A stretch of DNA of 64,000 nt, from positions 62,001-126,000 of the forward strand of contig NZ_MUYG01000011.1 in NCBI RefSeq assembly GCF_002155425.1, written 5' to 3'. The number at the start of each line of letters is the position of its first letter. Position 1 is the stretch's first letter. The translations under genes were made by a program, and so were the position numbers. This document shows positions 52,350 through 63,144 of the stretch, piece by piece. The stretch is from Erythrobacter donghaensis (GTDB lineage Bacteria; Pseudomonadota; Alphaproteobacteria; Sphingomonadales; Sphingomonadaceae). A model generated the notes under the pieces. The model worked only from the letters and a program-made list of their open reading frames with translations. It was not told the origin of the DNA and did not search any database.

Positions 52350-52513
52350 GGCAGGTCTCCTTGAGGACGTGGGCGTTTGTTGCACCCTCACTGCCGCAGC
52401 CCCGTTCACCGGCAATCACGTCTGCGCCAATTGCCGGTGGCATGCGCGAAATGTCCCTTCGCCCCGGCCCTTTGCCACTTTACGAAGCGCGAATGGGCAG
52501 TCAGGTATGCTCC

Positions 52514-53347
52514 ATGAACTATCAGCCGGTATCGCCGCGCTTCGCGCTTGCCCGCCGCATCATCATCGATCTGGCGGCGATGACGGCGATCGGCGTGTTC
52601 CTCGCGGTAACCGGTCCGTTCGGCAGCATTGCCGCGCCGCTGCCCGAACGGCTGGTGAGCTGGGTCGGCTTCGCCTGGCTCGGCTATGCCTGCTATCGTC
52701 CGATGCAGAGTGTGGCCGACTGGGCTGCGCGGGCACTGGCCCTGCCGCGCTGGGCGCTGCTGGTGGCGGCCTGTCTGGTCGCGACCGTGCCGATGACGCT
52801 GGCCATCCTGACGATCAACGGGTTGTCTTCGGGAGGACTGCGCTGGCCCAGCCTCGATGCCTTTACCGCCACCTATTTTTCGGTGCTGGTGATTGGCGGG
52901 GCGGTGACCGCTCTGTTCAATCTGGTGCAGGCGTCTCCGCGCGAGGCGCTGACTGTCGCCGTGCCGCCGCCAGCCGCGCCTGCCGCAGTATCGGTTGTTC
53001 CAGAACCGGCCCCTGTTCCTCCCGCGCCGCCTGCCGCCAATCCCCTGATCGACCAGCTCCCCGCCGAACTCGGCAGCGACATCATCGCGCTGGAGATGGA
53101 GGATCACTATGTCCGTGTTCACACCGCATTGGGATCGGCGCTGGTGCTGATGCGGCTGCGTGATGCGATGGCGCAGGTAGGCGATTGGGAAGGGATGCAG
53201 GTGCACCGCAGCTGGTGGGTGGCGCGCGCGGCGGTGGAGGACGTGCTGCGCGACGGACGCAACATCCGCCTCCGGCTGGCGCGCGGGATCGAAGCCCCCG
53301 TCGCCCGCGCCAATGTCGCGGCCTTGCGCGATGCGCGCTGGATCTGA
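52514..53347 (+). CDS. Membrane-anchored LytTR-family transcription regulator
   Basis: This 277-aa protein has four hydrophobic helices (about 15-150) and a Pro/Ala-rich linker (about 155-180). The C-terminal LytTR DNA-binding domain (about 185-275) has IIALEMEDHYVRVHT, MVQVHRSWWVARAAV-like (HRSWWVAR) and a terminal strand-rich segment. There is no receiver domain, so signals are probably sensed in the membrane. Starts at 52493 and 52451 are also possible; 52514 (MNYQPVSPRF) is chosen as the closest to the first hydrophobic helix. Neighbour DUF2306 is divergent and a likely target. It ends before a strong terminator shared with katG. Confidence 0.85.
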   Translation: MNYQPVSPRFALARRIIIDLAAMTAIGVFLAVTGPFGSIAAPLPERLVSWVGFAWLGYACYRPMQSVADWAARALALPRWALLVAACLVATVPMTLAILTINGLSSGGLRWPSLDAFTATYFSVLVIGGAVTALFNLVQASPREALTVAVPPPAAPAAVSVVPEPAPVPPAPPAANPLIDQLPAELGSDIIALEMEDHYVRVHTALGSALVLMRLRDAMAQVGDWEGMQVHRSWWVARAAVEDVLRDGRNIRLRLARGIEAPVARANVAALRDARWI

Positions 53348-53363
53348 TCTGCCCATGAAATAA

Positions 53364-53389
53364 GGCCCCCGGCATCGCTGCCGGGGGCC
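53364..53389. terminator. Terminator shared by the LytTR gene and katG
   Basis: A perfect 11-bp stem, GGCCCCCGGCA (53364-53374) and TGCCGGGGGCC (53379-53389), has a TCGC loop. It lies between the convergent LytTR (+) and katG (-) genes. On the minus strand it is followed by TTATTTCAT, a weak T-rich tail, so it best fits a katG terminator. Confidence 0.75.
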
Positions 53390-53454
53390 CCTTGCGACCC
53401 TGATCGGGGGGTGATCAGGGCAAGCTGTTGCGCGCTGCCGGGCGCGCCATTGGC

Positions 53455-55713
<2,259 letters not shown>

Positions 55714-55750
55714 CTATGGAGAGAGGATGACGCTTTCAGGATGGCGCGTC

Positions 55751-55778
55751 CAATCGATTAATACGCGCCTATTGATTG
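55751..55778 (-). promoter_or_regulatory. Candidate LysR/OxyR-type operator upstream of katG
   Basis: Arms CAATCGAT (55751-55758) and ATTGATTG (55771-55778) form a near-perfect dyad (7 of 8 positions) with a 12-bp spacer, so half-site centres are 20 bp apart. It sits about 92-119 bp upstream of the katG start. Spacing suits a tetrameric LysR-type activator such as OxyR. No oxyR gene is in the window, and this was found by eye only. Confidence 0.35.
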
Positions 55779-55817
55779 AGTGGGGCGATTAAGGGGGGCG
55801 GTCAGCGGGCATGAAAA

Positions 55818-55934
55818 AGCCCCCTCCTCTTCAGAGGAGGGGGCTGGGGGTGGTGGCGTGTGCCGCTGGCACCACCCCGCTGCGACTAGCGAGCAAGCTC
55901 GCAAGTCTCGCGGCCCTCCTCTAAAGAGGAGGGC
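55818..55934. repeat. REP-like palindromic element / ahpF terminator
   Basis: Two hairpins bracket this ~117-bp block. The first is AGCCCCCTCCTCT/AGAGGAGGGGGCT (55818-55845, 2-nt loop). The second is GCCCTCCTCT/AGAGGAGGGC (55913-55934, 2-nt loop). They share CCTCCTCT...AGAGGAGG, so the element has related palindromes at both ends, as in REP/MITE-like repeats. On the minus strand the first hairpin is followed by TTTTT, so it can act as an intrinsic terminator for ahpF. Only one copy is visible here. Confidence 0.65.
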
Positions 55935-55943
55935 GGAAGACGT

Positions 55944-57533
55944 CTAAGCCGCCTGCGCCACCTCGGCGACCGGCTCATTGCGGATAAGGAAGTCGAACGC
56001 CCCCAGACCTGCCTTCGCGCCTTCGCCCATGGCCACGACGATCTGCTTGTGCGGAACGGTGGTGCAATCGCCCGCAGCGTAGATGCCGGGGATATTGGTC
56101 GCGCCGTGATCGTCGATCACGATCTCGCCGAACTTCGACAGCTCCAGACCCGTCTCGCGCAGCCATTCGGTATTCGGCACAAGGCCGATCTGCACGAACA
56201 CGCCTTCGAGCGCGATGCGGCGCTCCTCGCCATTGGCGCGGTTCTTGACCACGAGGCCGTTGACGCGGGTGCCGTCGCCCAGCACCTCGGTGGTCTGGCC
56301 GTTGGTGATGATCTCGACATTGGGCATCGAGCGCAGCTTGCGCTGGAGCACTTCGTCGGCGCGCAGCTTGGTGTCGAATTCGATCAGCGTCACGTGGCCG
56401 ACGATCCCGGCAAGGTCGATCGCCGCTTCGACGCCCGAGTTGCCGCCGCCGATCACCGCGATGCGCTTGCCCTTGAACAGCGGGCCGTCGCAGTGCGGGC
56501 AATAGGCCACGCCCTTGTTGCGATACTCGGTCTCGCCCGGCACGCCGAGGTTGCGCCAGCGCGCGCCGGTGGAGAGGATCAGTGAACGCGCCTTGAGGGT
56601 CGCGCCGTTGGCCATTACCACTTCGTGATAGCCTCCCACGTCCTTCGCCGCGCGCAGTTCCACCGCGCGGGCCAAGTCCATCAGATCGATCTCATATTCT
56701 CCGACGTGGCTCTTGAGGCTGTCGGTCAGCTTCGGACCCTCGGTGTAGGGGGTGCCGGGGAGGTTCTCGATCCCGAGCGTATCCATCAGCTGCCCGCCGA
56801 AGCGCTCCGCCGCGATGCCGGTGCTGAAGCCCTTGCGCGCGGTGTAGACCGCCGCTGCCGCACCCGCCGGACCGCCGCCGACCACCAGCACCTCGAAGGG
56901 CGCTTTCGCGGCCAGCTTCTCGGCCTGCTTGGCATCGGCATTCTTGTCGAGCTTCGACAGGATCTCGGCCAACTCCATCTTGCCGTTGTAGAAGCTCTCG
57001 CCGTTGAGGAAAGTCGCAGGCACGGCCATGATGTCGCGGCGCTCGACTTCGTCCTGGAAGGTGCCGCCTTCAATCAGGGTCGCGGTAATGCGCGGGTTTT
57101 CCAGCGCCATCAGCGTCAGCGCCTGCACCACGTCGGGGCAGTTGTGGCACGACAGCGAGAAGAACATCTCGAAATTGTAGTCGCCTTCAAGCGCGCGGAT
57201 CTGCTCGATCAGATCGGCGTCAACCTTGGGCGGATGGCCGCCCGCCCACAGCAGCGCGAGCACGAGGCTGGTGAATTCATGCCCCATCGGCAGACCGGCA
57301 AAGCGCACCCACTTTTCCGCATCGCTCGCGCGGCGGATGATGAAGCTGGGCTTGCGATCATCGGTCCCGTCGAAACGCGCGGTGACGAGGTCGTGCAGCG
57401 ACGCGATCTGTTCGATCAGCGCACGCGTCTGGCGCGACTTCTCGCTGTCATCGAGCGAGGCGACGAGTTCCACGCCTTCGCGCAGATTGCCGAGATAGGT
57501 GGTGAGCTGGGCCTGCATGGCAGCATCGAGCAT
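55944..57533 (-). CDS. ahpF: Alkyl hydroperoxide reductase flavoprotein subunit AhpF
   Basis: This 529-aa NADH-dependent reductase regenerates AhpC. The N-terminal tandem thioredoxin-like region contains SCHNCPD (about residues 130-136). The FAD/NAD domains follow, with [15 protein letters not shown] (about 217), the redox pair YCPHCDG (about 350), [14 protein letters not shown] and the terminal [12 protein letters not shown]. The ATG at 57533 has GGAGGA about 7 nt upstream; upstream in-frame codons are non-family and rejected. It lies 228 bp downstream of ahpC on the same strand, the usual ahpCF order. The gap suggests it may have its own promoter. Confidence 0.96.
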   Translation of the reverse strand: MLDAAMQAQLTTYLGNLREGVELVASLDDSEKSRQTRALIEQIASLHDLVTARFDGTDDRKPSFIIRRASDAEKWVRFAGLPMGHEFTSLVLALLWAGGHPPKVDADLIEQIRALEGDYNFEMFFSLSCHNCPDVVQALTLMALENPRITATLIEGGTFQDEVERRDIMAVPATFLNGESFYNGKMELAEILSKLDKNADAKQAEKLAAKAPFEVLVVGGGPAGAAAAVYTARKGFSTGIAAERFGGQLMDTLGIENLPGTPYTEGPKLTDSLKSHVGEYEIDLMDLARAVELRAAKDVGGYHEVVMANGATLKARSLILSTGARWRNLGVPGETEYRNKGVAYCPHCDGPLFKGKRIAVIGGGNSGVEAAIDLAGIVGHVTLIEFDTKLRADEVLQRKLRSMPNVEIITNGQTTEVLGDGTRVNGLVVKNRANGEERRIALEGVFVQIGLVPNTEWLRETGLELSKFGEIVIDDHGATNIPGIYAAGDCTTVPHKQIVVAMGEGAKAGLGAFDFLIRNEPVAEVAQAA

Positions 57534-57761
57534 GGGTGTCCTCCGGGCGCGGCTCTCCCGCGCGGGTCTGTGGGATGCGATCCGTGAAGGGTAGTGCGGA
57601 ACCGGATGCCCGCCGCCCGGCCCATCAAAGGGGGGGGAGGGGCGGGGCAGGCGAAACATCCGGTCCCGTCTACGACCCGAGGGATTGGAGAACCTCGGGA
57701 TTATGCGGCGGGGCGCGCCAAGGGAGGGGGGAGGCGGCGCGCCCTGCCGGTTCTGTTCGGC

Positions 57762-58328
57762 TTAGATCTTGCCGACAAGATCGAGCGAGGGGGCCAGCGT
57801 GTCGCTGCCTTCTTCCCACGCCGCCGGGCAGACCTGACCGGGGTTGGCGCGCACATACTGGGCGGCCTTGATCTTGCGGGTCAGTTCGTTGGCATTGCGG
57901 CCCACGCCTTCGCAGGTGATTTCCATGATCTGGATCACGCCGTCCGGATCGACCACGAAGGTCGCACGGTCGGCAAGGCCAACGCCTTCACGCAGCACGC
58001 CGAAGTTGTTCGACAGCACGTGGTTCTGGTCGCCCAGGAACGGGAAGGTCAGCTTGCCGATCTTGTCCGAAGTGTCGTGCCAAGCCTTGTGACTGAAGTG
58101 CGTGTCGGTCGACACGGCGTAGACTTCCACGCCCATCGCCTGAAGCACGGCATACTTCTCGCCCATGTCTTCAAGCTCGGTCGGGCACACGAAGGTGAAG
58201 TCGGCCGGGTAGAAGAAGAACACCGACCACTTGCCGGCGAGATCGGCGTCAGTGACGTCGAAGAAGTCCTTGCCCGCCTGAAACGCGGTCGCCTTGAACG
58301 GCTGGAGAGTCGAACCGATGATACCCAT
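57762..58328 (-). CDS. ahpC: Alkyl hydroperoxide reductase peroxiredoxin AhpC
   Basis: This 188-aa typical 2-Cys peroxiredoxin reduces hydrogen peroxide and organic peroxides. The peroxidatic C48 is in DFTFVCPTE and the resolving C167 in GQVCPAAW. The AhpC GGLG-like region is replaced by [13 protein letters not shown], as usual for AhpC. The ATG at 58328 has AAGGA about 9 nt ahead; a long in-frame extension to 58463 is rejected. The upstream 288-bp region contains AT-rich stretches and a GCGAT-N7-ATCGC dyad (58419-58435) that might be regulatory. Confidence 0.97.
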   Translation of the reverse strand: MGIIGSTLQPFKATAFQAGKDFFDVTDADLAGKWSVFFFYPADFTFVCPTELEDMGEKYAVLQAMGVEVYAVSTDTHFSHKAWHDTSDKIGKLTFPFLGDQNHVLSNNFGVLREGVGLADRATFVVDPDGVIQIMEITCEGVGRNANELTRKIKAAQYVRANPGQVCPAAWEEGSDTLAPSLDLVGKI

Positions 58329-58616
58329 GGGAGTTTGTCCTTGTATTGGGTGGAGAGAGAGGGTGGAAACTGATGCAGCCCAAATAGGAATTTTTGCGCT
58401 GCACAAAAGTTGATTGTTGCGATTGCGAAGATCGCTTTTTTCAATCAGCGGGGCGGGAACCAATCGGGTTTGGCGTTCGGGCTCACACCGCGCTTGGTCT
58501 GCTTTTGGGGGCTGGCGACTGCTTTCGCTATGGCCGCAGGTGGGTGGATTCCTGAATGGCCGCTTCTATTGAGCTCGGCAATTAACAGGCACGACGAATT
58601 GGATTAATCAGGCTTC

Positions 58617-59438
58617 ATGTTGTCGCCTGTTGAGCTAGCTATCGAGCATGTCCGCTCTCGTGCGTCCGGCCCGCCCCTGTCAGATGTTTTGCCAGTGACC
58701 TTGAACTTCCATCCAGACACATGGATCCAACACGAACTCACCATTCAACGCATTGTCCACGATGGCTTTTACAGATCGCAGTTTGAAACTGGGACCAGCA
58801 ACGGCGGCCTTACAGCAAACCTTGGCGGGGACCGTTGGGCGTGGGAAAGCGATATCTTTGGCGGCGCTTATGATGAGGCCGATCCTGCGTTGCGCCCCAA
58901 ATACGGGGCTCTCAACTTTCGGCACGACGTGATCGGAGGGTCGCCACGATTTGGGTCTTGCCACTTGCGATTGCGCCCGCACGTCCTGGCGCGCACGACA
59001 TTCTGCTATCCCGACAGCCATTTAACCCCAGAGACATTTGGAGTGGTGGATCGTTTCGCGCTGACTGATCTTGCCGAAGAAAACGCTCTCGCGCTCGATC
59101 CTGTCCTCGACAATTACATCGAAGCCCACGTGCACGGACCGCTGAGCATTAACGAGGACGTCGAAGCGCTGGTGCTTGATCCGAGCTATCGCAACACCGC
59201 GGTCGATGAGTGGGCAATGCGGCTAACCTGTGATGTCGAATGGCATGACGGCTTCAGGCTACAGCTTGATCGGTTGTTTGCCCACGATGGATTCCGGCCC
59301 AAGCCCGCGATCGACGCTATTACGGAACTTAACATCAGTACGCCGGCGGACCTTGGCAAGGCGCGTGACAATCCTCTGGATTATCAGACCGCGAAATGGG
59401 TGTGGCATTGCATTGCCCGCTTTGGCCGGGACCATTGA
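58617..59438 (+). CDS. DUF3626 protein of unknown function
   Basis: This 273-aa protein has the DUF3626 family hallmarks: VTLNFHPD, DGFYRSQFETGTSNGGLTA, GDRWAWES.IFGGAYD, RPKYGALNFRHD and GSPRFGSCHLRLRPHV. It has no signal peptide or TM segment. The invariant-looking Arg, Ser and Glu in YRSQFETGxSNG could be enzymatic residues; an ADP-ribosyltransferase-type activity is speculation. Codons contain visibly more A/T than the flanking ahpC and aroC genes, suggesting horizontal acquisition. It is monocistronic, with about 288 bp upstream and 189 bp downstream without recognisable genes. The ATG at 58617 lacks a strong Shine-Dalgarno (AGGC only). Confidence 0.82.
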   Translation: MLSPVELAIEHVRSRASGPPLSDVLPVTLNFHPDTWIQHELTIQRIVHDGFYRSQFETGTSNGGLTANLGGDRWAWESDIFGGAYDEADPALRPKYGALNFRHDVIGGSPRFGSCHLRLRPHVLARTTFCYPDSHLTPETFGVVDRFALTDLAEENALALDPVLDNYIEAHVHGPLSINEDVEALVLDPSYRNTAVDEWAMRLTCDVEWHDGFRLQLDRLFAHDGFRPKPAIDAITELNISTPADLGKARDNPLDYQTAKWVWHCIARFGRDH

Positions 59439-59627
59439 ATGCCACGCTGCTCTGCCTGCAACCAGTCAATCGATTTGGCTGTCTGCAGTGGCGGGAACGG
59501 GGTCGATTCCCGAGTGGCAGGAATTTTCCAGCAGCGAGGCAAAGCCGCCATGCCGCTAACTGACCTGCTCGCCTGAATATTCGCGTTACCCCTTACCCTA
59601 ACTGCCCGCGTTCCTGTCGCGCTACCG

Positions 59628-60698
59628 CTACGCTACTTGAGCGCGGTGCAGCAGCTTGTGATCCGCCAGCACCAGCGCCATCATCGCCTCCACCACCGGG
59701 GTGCCGCGGATGCCGACGCAGGGATCGTGGCGGCCCTTGGTGACCACCTCCACCGCCTCACCGGCAGAATTGATCGATTCTACCGGGGTCAGGATTGAGG
59801 ATGTCGGCTTGAACGCCACCCGGCACACCACCGGCTGCCCGGTCGAGATGCCGCCCGCGGTGCCGCCCGCGTGGTTGGCGAGGTAGATGGGCTTGCCATC
59901 CGGCCCCGGACGCATCCGGTCGGCGTTTTCCTCGCCAGAAAGGCGCGCTGCCTCAAAGCCGTCGCCGATCTCGACGCCCTTGACCGCATTGATGCTCATC
60001 ATCGCGGCGGCCAGATCGCTGTCGAGCTTGGCATAGATCGGCGCGCCCCAGCCTGCGGGGACGCCCTCCGCCACGCACTCGACAATCGCGCCGAGGGAGG
60101 AGCCGGCCTTGCGTGCGGCGTCGACTTTCTCTTCCCAGCGCGCCGCCGCAGCCGCATCGGGGCAGAAGAAGGGGTTCTTGGCGATCTCGGCGTAGTCGAT
60201 GTTGGCAGGGTCGATCCGGTCGCCGCCCAGCTCGCACACATAGGCGGTGATGGTGACCTCGGGGATCACCAACCGCGCCACCGCGCCCGCTGCGACCCGC
60301 GCCGCCGTCTCGCGCGCCGAGGAGCGCCCGCCGCCGCGATAGTCGCGGATGCCGTATTTGGCGTCATAGGCGTAGTCGGCATGGCCCGGACGATAGCGCT
60401 GGGCGATCTCGGAATAGTCCTTTGAGCGCTGATCGGTGTTCTCGATCATCAGGCTGATCGGCGTGCCGGTGGTTTTGCCCTCGAAGGTGCCCGAGAGGAT
60501 GCGCACAATGTCGTCCTCGCGCCGCTGGGTGGTGAAGCGGCTGGTGCCCGGCTTGCGCGCGTCCATGAAGGGCTGGATGAACTCCTCGCTGATCGCGAGC
60601 CCCGGCGGGCACCCGTCGACGACCGCGCCCAATGCAGGCCCGTGGCTCTCTCCCCAAGTGGTAAAGCGCAGCACGCGCCCGAAGGTGTTCCAGCTCAT
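59628..60698 (-). CDS. aroC: Chorismate synthase
   Basis: This 356-aa enzyme makes chorismate from EPSP, the last step of the shikimate pathway, using reduced flavin. It begins [20 protein letters not shown], the family N-terminus. It contains the [27 protein letters not shown] and [11 protein letters not shown] motifs. In-frame ATGs further upstream are rejected because MSWNTFG is the conserved start. Divergent from ruvA with about 79 bp between start codons. Confidence 0.97.
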   Translation of the reverse strand: MSWNTFGRVLRFTTWGESHGPALGAVVDGCPPGLAISEEFIQPFMDARKPGTSRFTTQRREDDIVRILSGTFEGKTTGTPISLMIENTDQRSKDYSEIAQRYRPGHADYAYDAKYGIRDYRGGGRSSARETAARVAAGAVARLVIPEVTITAYVCELGGDRIDPANIDYAEIAKNPFFCPDAAAAARWEEKVDAARKAGSSLGAIVECVAEGVPAGWGAPIYAKLDSDLAAAMMSINAVKGVEIGDGFEAARLSGEENADRMRPGPDGKPIYLANHAGGTAGGISTGQPVVCRVAFKPTSSILTPVESINSAGEAVEVVTKGRHDPCVGIRGTPVVEAMMALVLADHKLLHRAQVA

Positions 60699-60777
60699 GG
60701 GAGTGCCATCTGGCGCAAGTGTGGGCATCTGTCCATAAAGGCTGGACGCCGTTTGCGGCTTGGGGCAGGAACAAACC

Positions 60778-61386
60778 ATGATCGCCAAACTCTCAGGCAG
60801 GCTCGATGCGACCGGCGAGGACTGGGCGATCGTCGACGTCGGCGGGGTGGGCTATCTCGTGCATTGCTCCAGCCGCACACTCGCCGCGCTGGGCGAGGTG
60901 GGAGAGGCCTGCACCGTCCACACCGAATTGCAGGTGAGCGAGAACGACATGCGCCTCCTCGGGTTCGCGGAAGCATCCGAGCGCGACTGGTTCCGGTTGC
61001 TGACGGGCGTGCAGGGCGTGGGCAGCAAGGTTGGCCTCGCAATCCTCTCCGCGCTCTCGACCGGAGAACTGCGCGACGCTTGCGGCAAGGGCGACGCGGC
61101 GATGGTGGCGCGCGCGCAGGGCGTGGGGCCGAAACTGGCGGGCCGGATCGTCAACGAGCTGAAGGACAAGGCGGGCGCGATGCCGGGCGGTTCGGGCGGG
61201 TTCTCAGTTGGTGTTGCGGCGGCACCGGCGGGCAGCAGAGGCGCGGATGCGGCGAGCGCGTTGGAGAACCTCGGCTTCAAGCCTGCGGTTGCAGCGCAGG
61301 CCGTGGCGCGGGCGCTTGAGGAGTTGGGCGAGGGCGCGAGTGAGGGCGATCTTATCCGGGTTGCGCTGAAGAAGGCGGCGGGGTGA
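60778..61386 (+). CDS. ruvA: Holliday junction branch-migration protein RuvA
   Basis: This 202-aa junction-binding subunit of RuvAB has an OB-fold N-domain ([26 protein letters not shown]), helix-hairpin-helix motifs ([33 protein letters not shown]) and a C-terminal RuvB-binding helical domain (about 155-202, [14 protein letters not shown]). The ATG at 60778 follows GGGGCAGGA. In most relatives ruvB follows directly; here a 142-aa gene is inserted between them. Confidence 0.96.
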   Translation: MIAKLSGRLDATGEDWAIVDVGGVGYLVHCSSRTLAALGEVGEACTVHTELQVSENDMRLLGFAEASERDWFRLLTGVQGVGSKVGLAILSALSTGELRDACGKGDAAMVARAQGVGPKLAGRIVNELKDKAGAMPGGSGGFSVGVAAAPAGSRGADAASALENLGFKPAVAAQAVARALEELGEGASEGDLIRVALKKAAG

Positions 61387-61450
61387 TGGATTACGCTCCT
61401 CTCCGTCACCCTGAACTCGATTCAGGTTCCATCCGCAAGGGTCGGATCGG

Positions 61451-61879
61451 ATGAAGATCTTCGGCAAGCAATCGCAATCCGAGGCCTTTGCCAAGGAGTT
61501 GGCCGGTCTTTTGGTCGGTCAGCCGGTCATGATGAGGCAGTGCGAGGGCCAATGGTCGATCTCAATAGGCACCTCATTTGTCCTCGCGACCTCTGGCTGG
61601 CGCTTGATCGGTGCCAAGAGCATTATCGTCACCAGTGAAGATGATGGGCATCAGTTCGGCCTGCCTTCGCCGGTTGATGCTGAAGCGAAGGCCAACGAAG
61701 CCTTGGCAGGCAGCAGGATTGCTGCGGTAGAAATGGATGCGCGAACCGGAGACTGCGCGTTGCGATTTGCAGACACTCTGTGCCTTGAGATCCTGACGTG
61801 GTCCTCAGGCTACGAAACTTGGCAACTGTATCGGGATGGGGAATTCTTCGGAGCGGTCGGTAACGAGGGGCTGAGATGA
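61451..61879 (+). CDS. Small hypothetical protein between ruvA and ruvB
   Basis: This 142-aa soluble protein has no signal peptide or TM. A beta-rich middle ([29 protein letters not shown]) and a C-terminal part with [19 protein letters not shown] resemble small immunity-type folds, but I recognise no family. It starts 64 bp after ruvA and its stop overlaps the ruvB ATG (ATGA), so it is embedded in the ruv operon. Codon use is more AT-rich than ruvA and ruvB, suggesting insertion of a foreign cassette that preserved coupling to ruvB. The ATG at 61451 is preceded by GGATCGGATG. Confidence 0.72.
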   Translation: MKIFGKQSQSEAFAKELAGLLVGQPVMMRQCEGQWSISIGTSFVLATSGWRLIGAKSIIVTSEDDGHQFGLPSPVDAEAKANEALAGSRIAAVEMDARTGDCALRFADTLCLEILTWSSGYETWQLYRDGEFFGAVGNEGLR

Positions 61880-62913
61880 CCACCCCTGACACCCCCCTCC
61901 ACTCCCCCACCCGCCAGCCCGGCGACCCGGACGCGGCCCTGCGCCCGCGCCGCCTTGCCGAGTTCGTCGGACAGGAGGCGGCCAAGGGGAACCTTGCCGT
62001 CTTCATCGCCGCTGCGCGCGCGCGGGGGGAGGCGATGGATCATACCTTGTTCTTTGGCCCACCCGGCCTCGGCAAGACCACGCTGGCGCAGATCATCGCG
62101 GGCGAGCTCGGTGTCGGCTTCCGCGCGACCAGCGGCCCCGTCATTGCCAAGGCGGGCGATCTGGCCGCGCTGCTCACCAATCTCGAACCGCATGATGTGC
62201 TGTTCATCGACGAGATCCACCGCCTCTCGCCCGTGGTCGAAGAGGTGCTCTACCCGGCCATGGAGGACCGCGCGCTCGATCTCATCATCGGCGAGGGGCC
62301 CTCGGCGCGCTCGGTGCGGATCGATCTGCCGCCCTTCACCCTGATCGGCGCGACCACCCGGCAGGGCCTGCTGACCACGCCGCTGCGCGATCGCTTCGGC
62401 ATTCCGGTGCGACTCAATTTCTACACGCACGAGGAGCTGGAGCGCGTCGTAACCCGCGCGGCGGGCCTCATGGGCCTCGCGATTCAGCCCGACGGGGCGC
62501 ACGAAATCGCCCGCCGTTCGCGCGGGACGCCCCGCGTGGCCGGTCGCCTGCTGCGCCGCGTGCGCGACTTTGCCGATGTCGCGGGCAGCGCCAGTGTCAC
62601 CCGGCACGTGGCGGACGAGGCGCTCACCCGGCTGGAGATCGACCGCCTCGGGCTCGATCTGATGGACCGGCGCTACCTCACCATGATCGCCACCACCTAC
62701 AAGGGCGGCCCCGTCGGGATCGAGACGCTCGCGGCGGGCCTTGCCGAGCCGCGCGATACGGTGGAGGAGGTGGTCGAACCCTACCTCATCCAGCTCGGCC
62801 TGGTGGCCCGCACCGCGCGGGGGCGCATGCTCAACGATGCCGGATGGGCGCATCTGGAGCTGACCCCGCCCAGAGAATCACCCCCACCCCAGGCCGGACT
62901 GTTCGAAGACTGA
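61876..62913 (+). CDS. ruvB: Holliday junction DNA helicase RuvB
   Basis: This 345-aa AAA+ motor drives branch migration with RuvA. N-terminal [12 protein letters not shown], Walker [15 protein letters not shown] (about 58-68), Walker [10 protein letters not shown], sensor/arginine-finger region [16 protein letters not shown], and the C-terminal winged helix ([21 protein letters not shown], then [16 protein letters not shown]) are all present. The start overlaps the upstream gene by ATGA. The usual first residues are hydrophilic ([11 protein letters not shown]). Confidence 0.97.
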   Translation: MTTPDTPLHSPTRQPGDPDAALRPRRLAEFVGQEAAKGNLAVFIAAARARGEAMDHTLFFGPPGLGKTTLAQIIAGELGVGFRATSGPVIAKAGDLAALLTNLEPHDVLFIDEIHRLSPVVEEVLYPAMEDRALDLIIGEGPSARSVRIDLPPFTLIGATTRQGLLTTPLRDRFGIPVRLNFYTHEELERVVTRAAGLMGLAIQPDGAHEIARRSRGTPRVAGRLLRRVRDFADVAGSASVTRHVADEALTRLEIDRLGLDLMDRRYLTMIATTYKGGPVGIETLAAGLAEPRDTVEEVVEPYLIQLGLVARTARGRMLNDAGWAHLELTPPRESPPPQAGLFED

Positions 62914-63144
62914 GACTGGCCGCGCGCGTTAACCTTTCGACTAACGCGACCCCCTTTTTCGGTGCCAGTTCGGGACAGGGCGGCTGAAATCCGCCGATTC
63001 CGGGGCGATTTCCGCGTCTTCCCGGCACAGTGCATGGTTAAGCGGATTGCCCCTCTGCGCCTTCTGCCATCAGAAGAACGCTGGACTTGGCAGAAGGTTC
63101 GGGCTGTCCGCACGCGCTGCCACAGGCAAACAGGGTAAACGACC

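Noticed and set aside
58410-58607. 65-codon open frame between ahpC and the DUF3626 gene
   Set aside because: No ATG/GTG with ribosome site, covers the ahpC promoter region and has no family resemblance.
58545-59530. Similar GATTCC(T/C)GA(A/G)TGGC segments flanking the DUF3626 gene, possible direct repeats from insertion
   Set aside because: Similarity covers only about 14 bases and breaks down outside; not convincing as attachment or target-site duplication.
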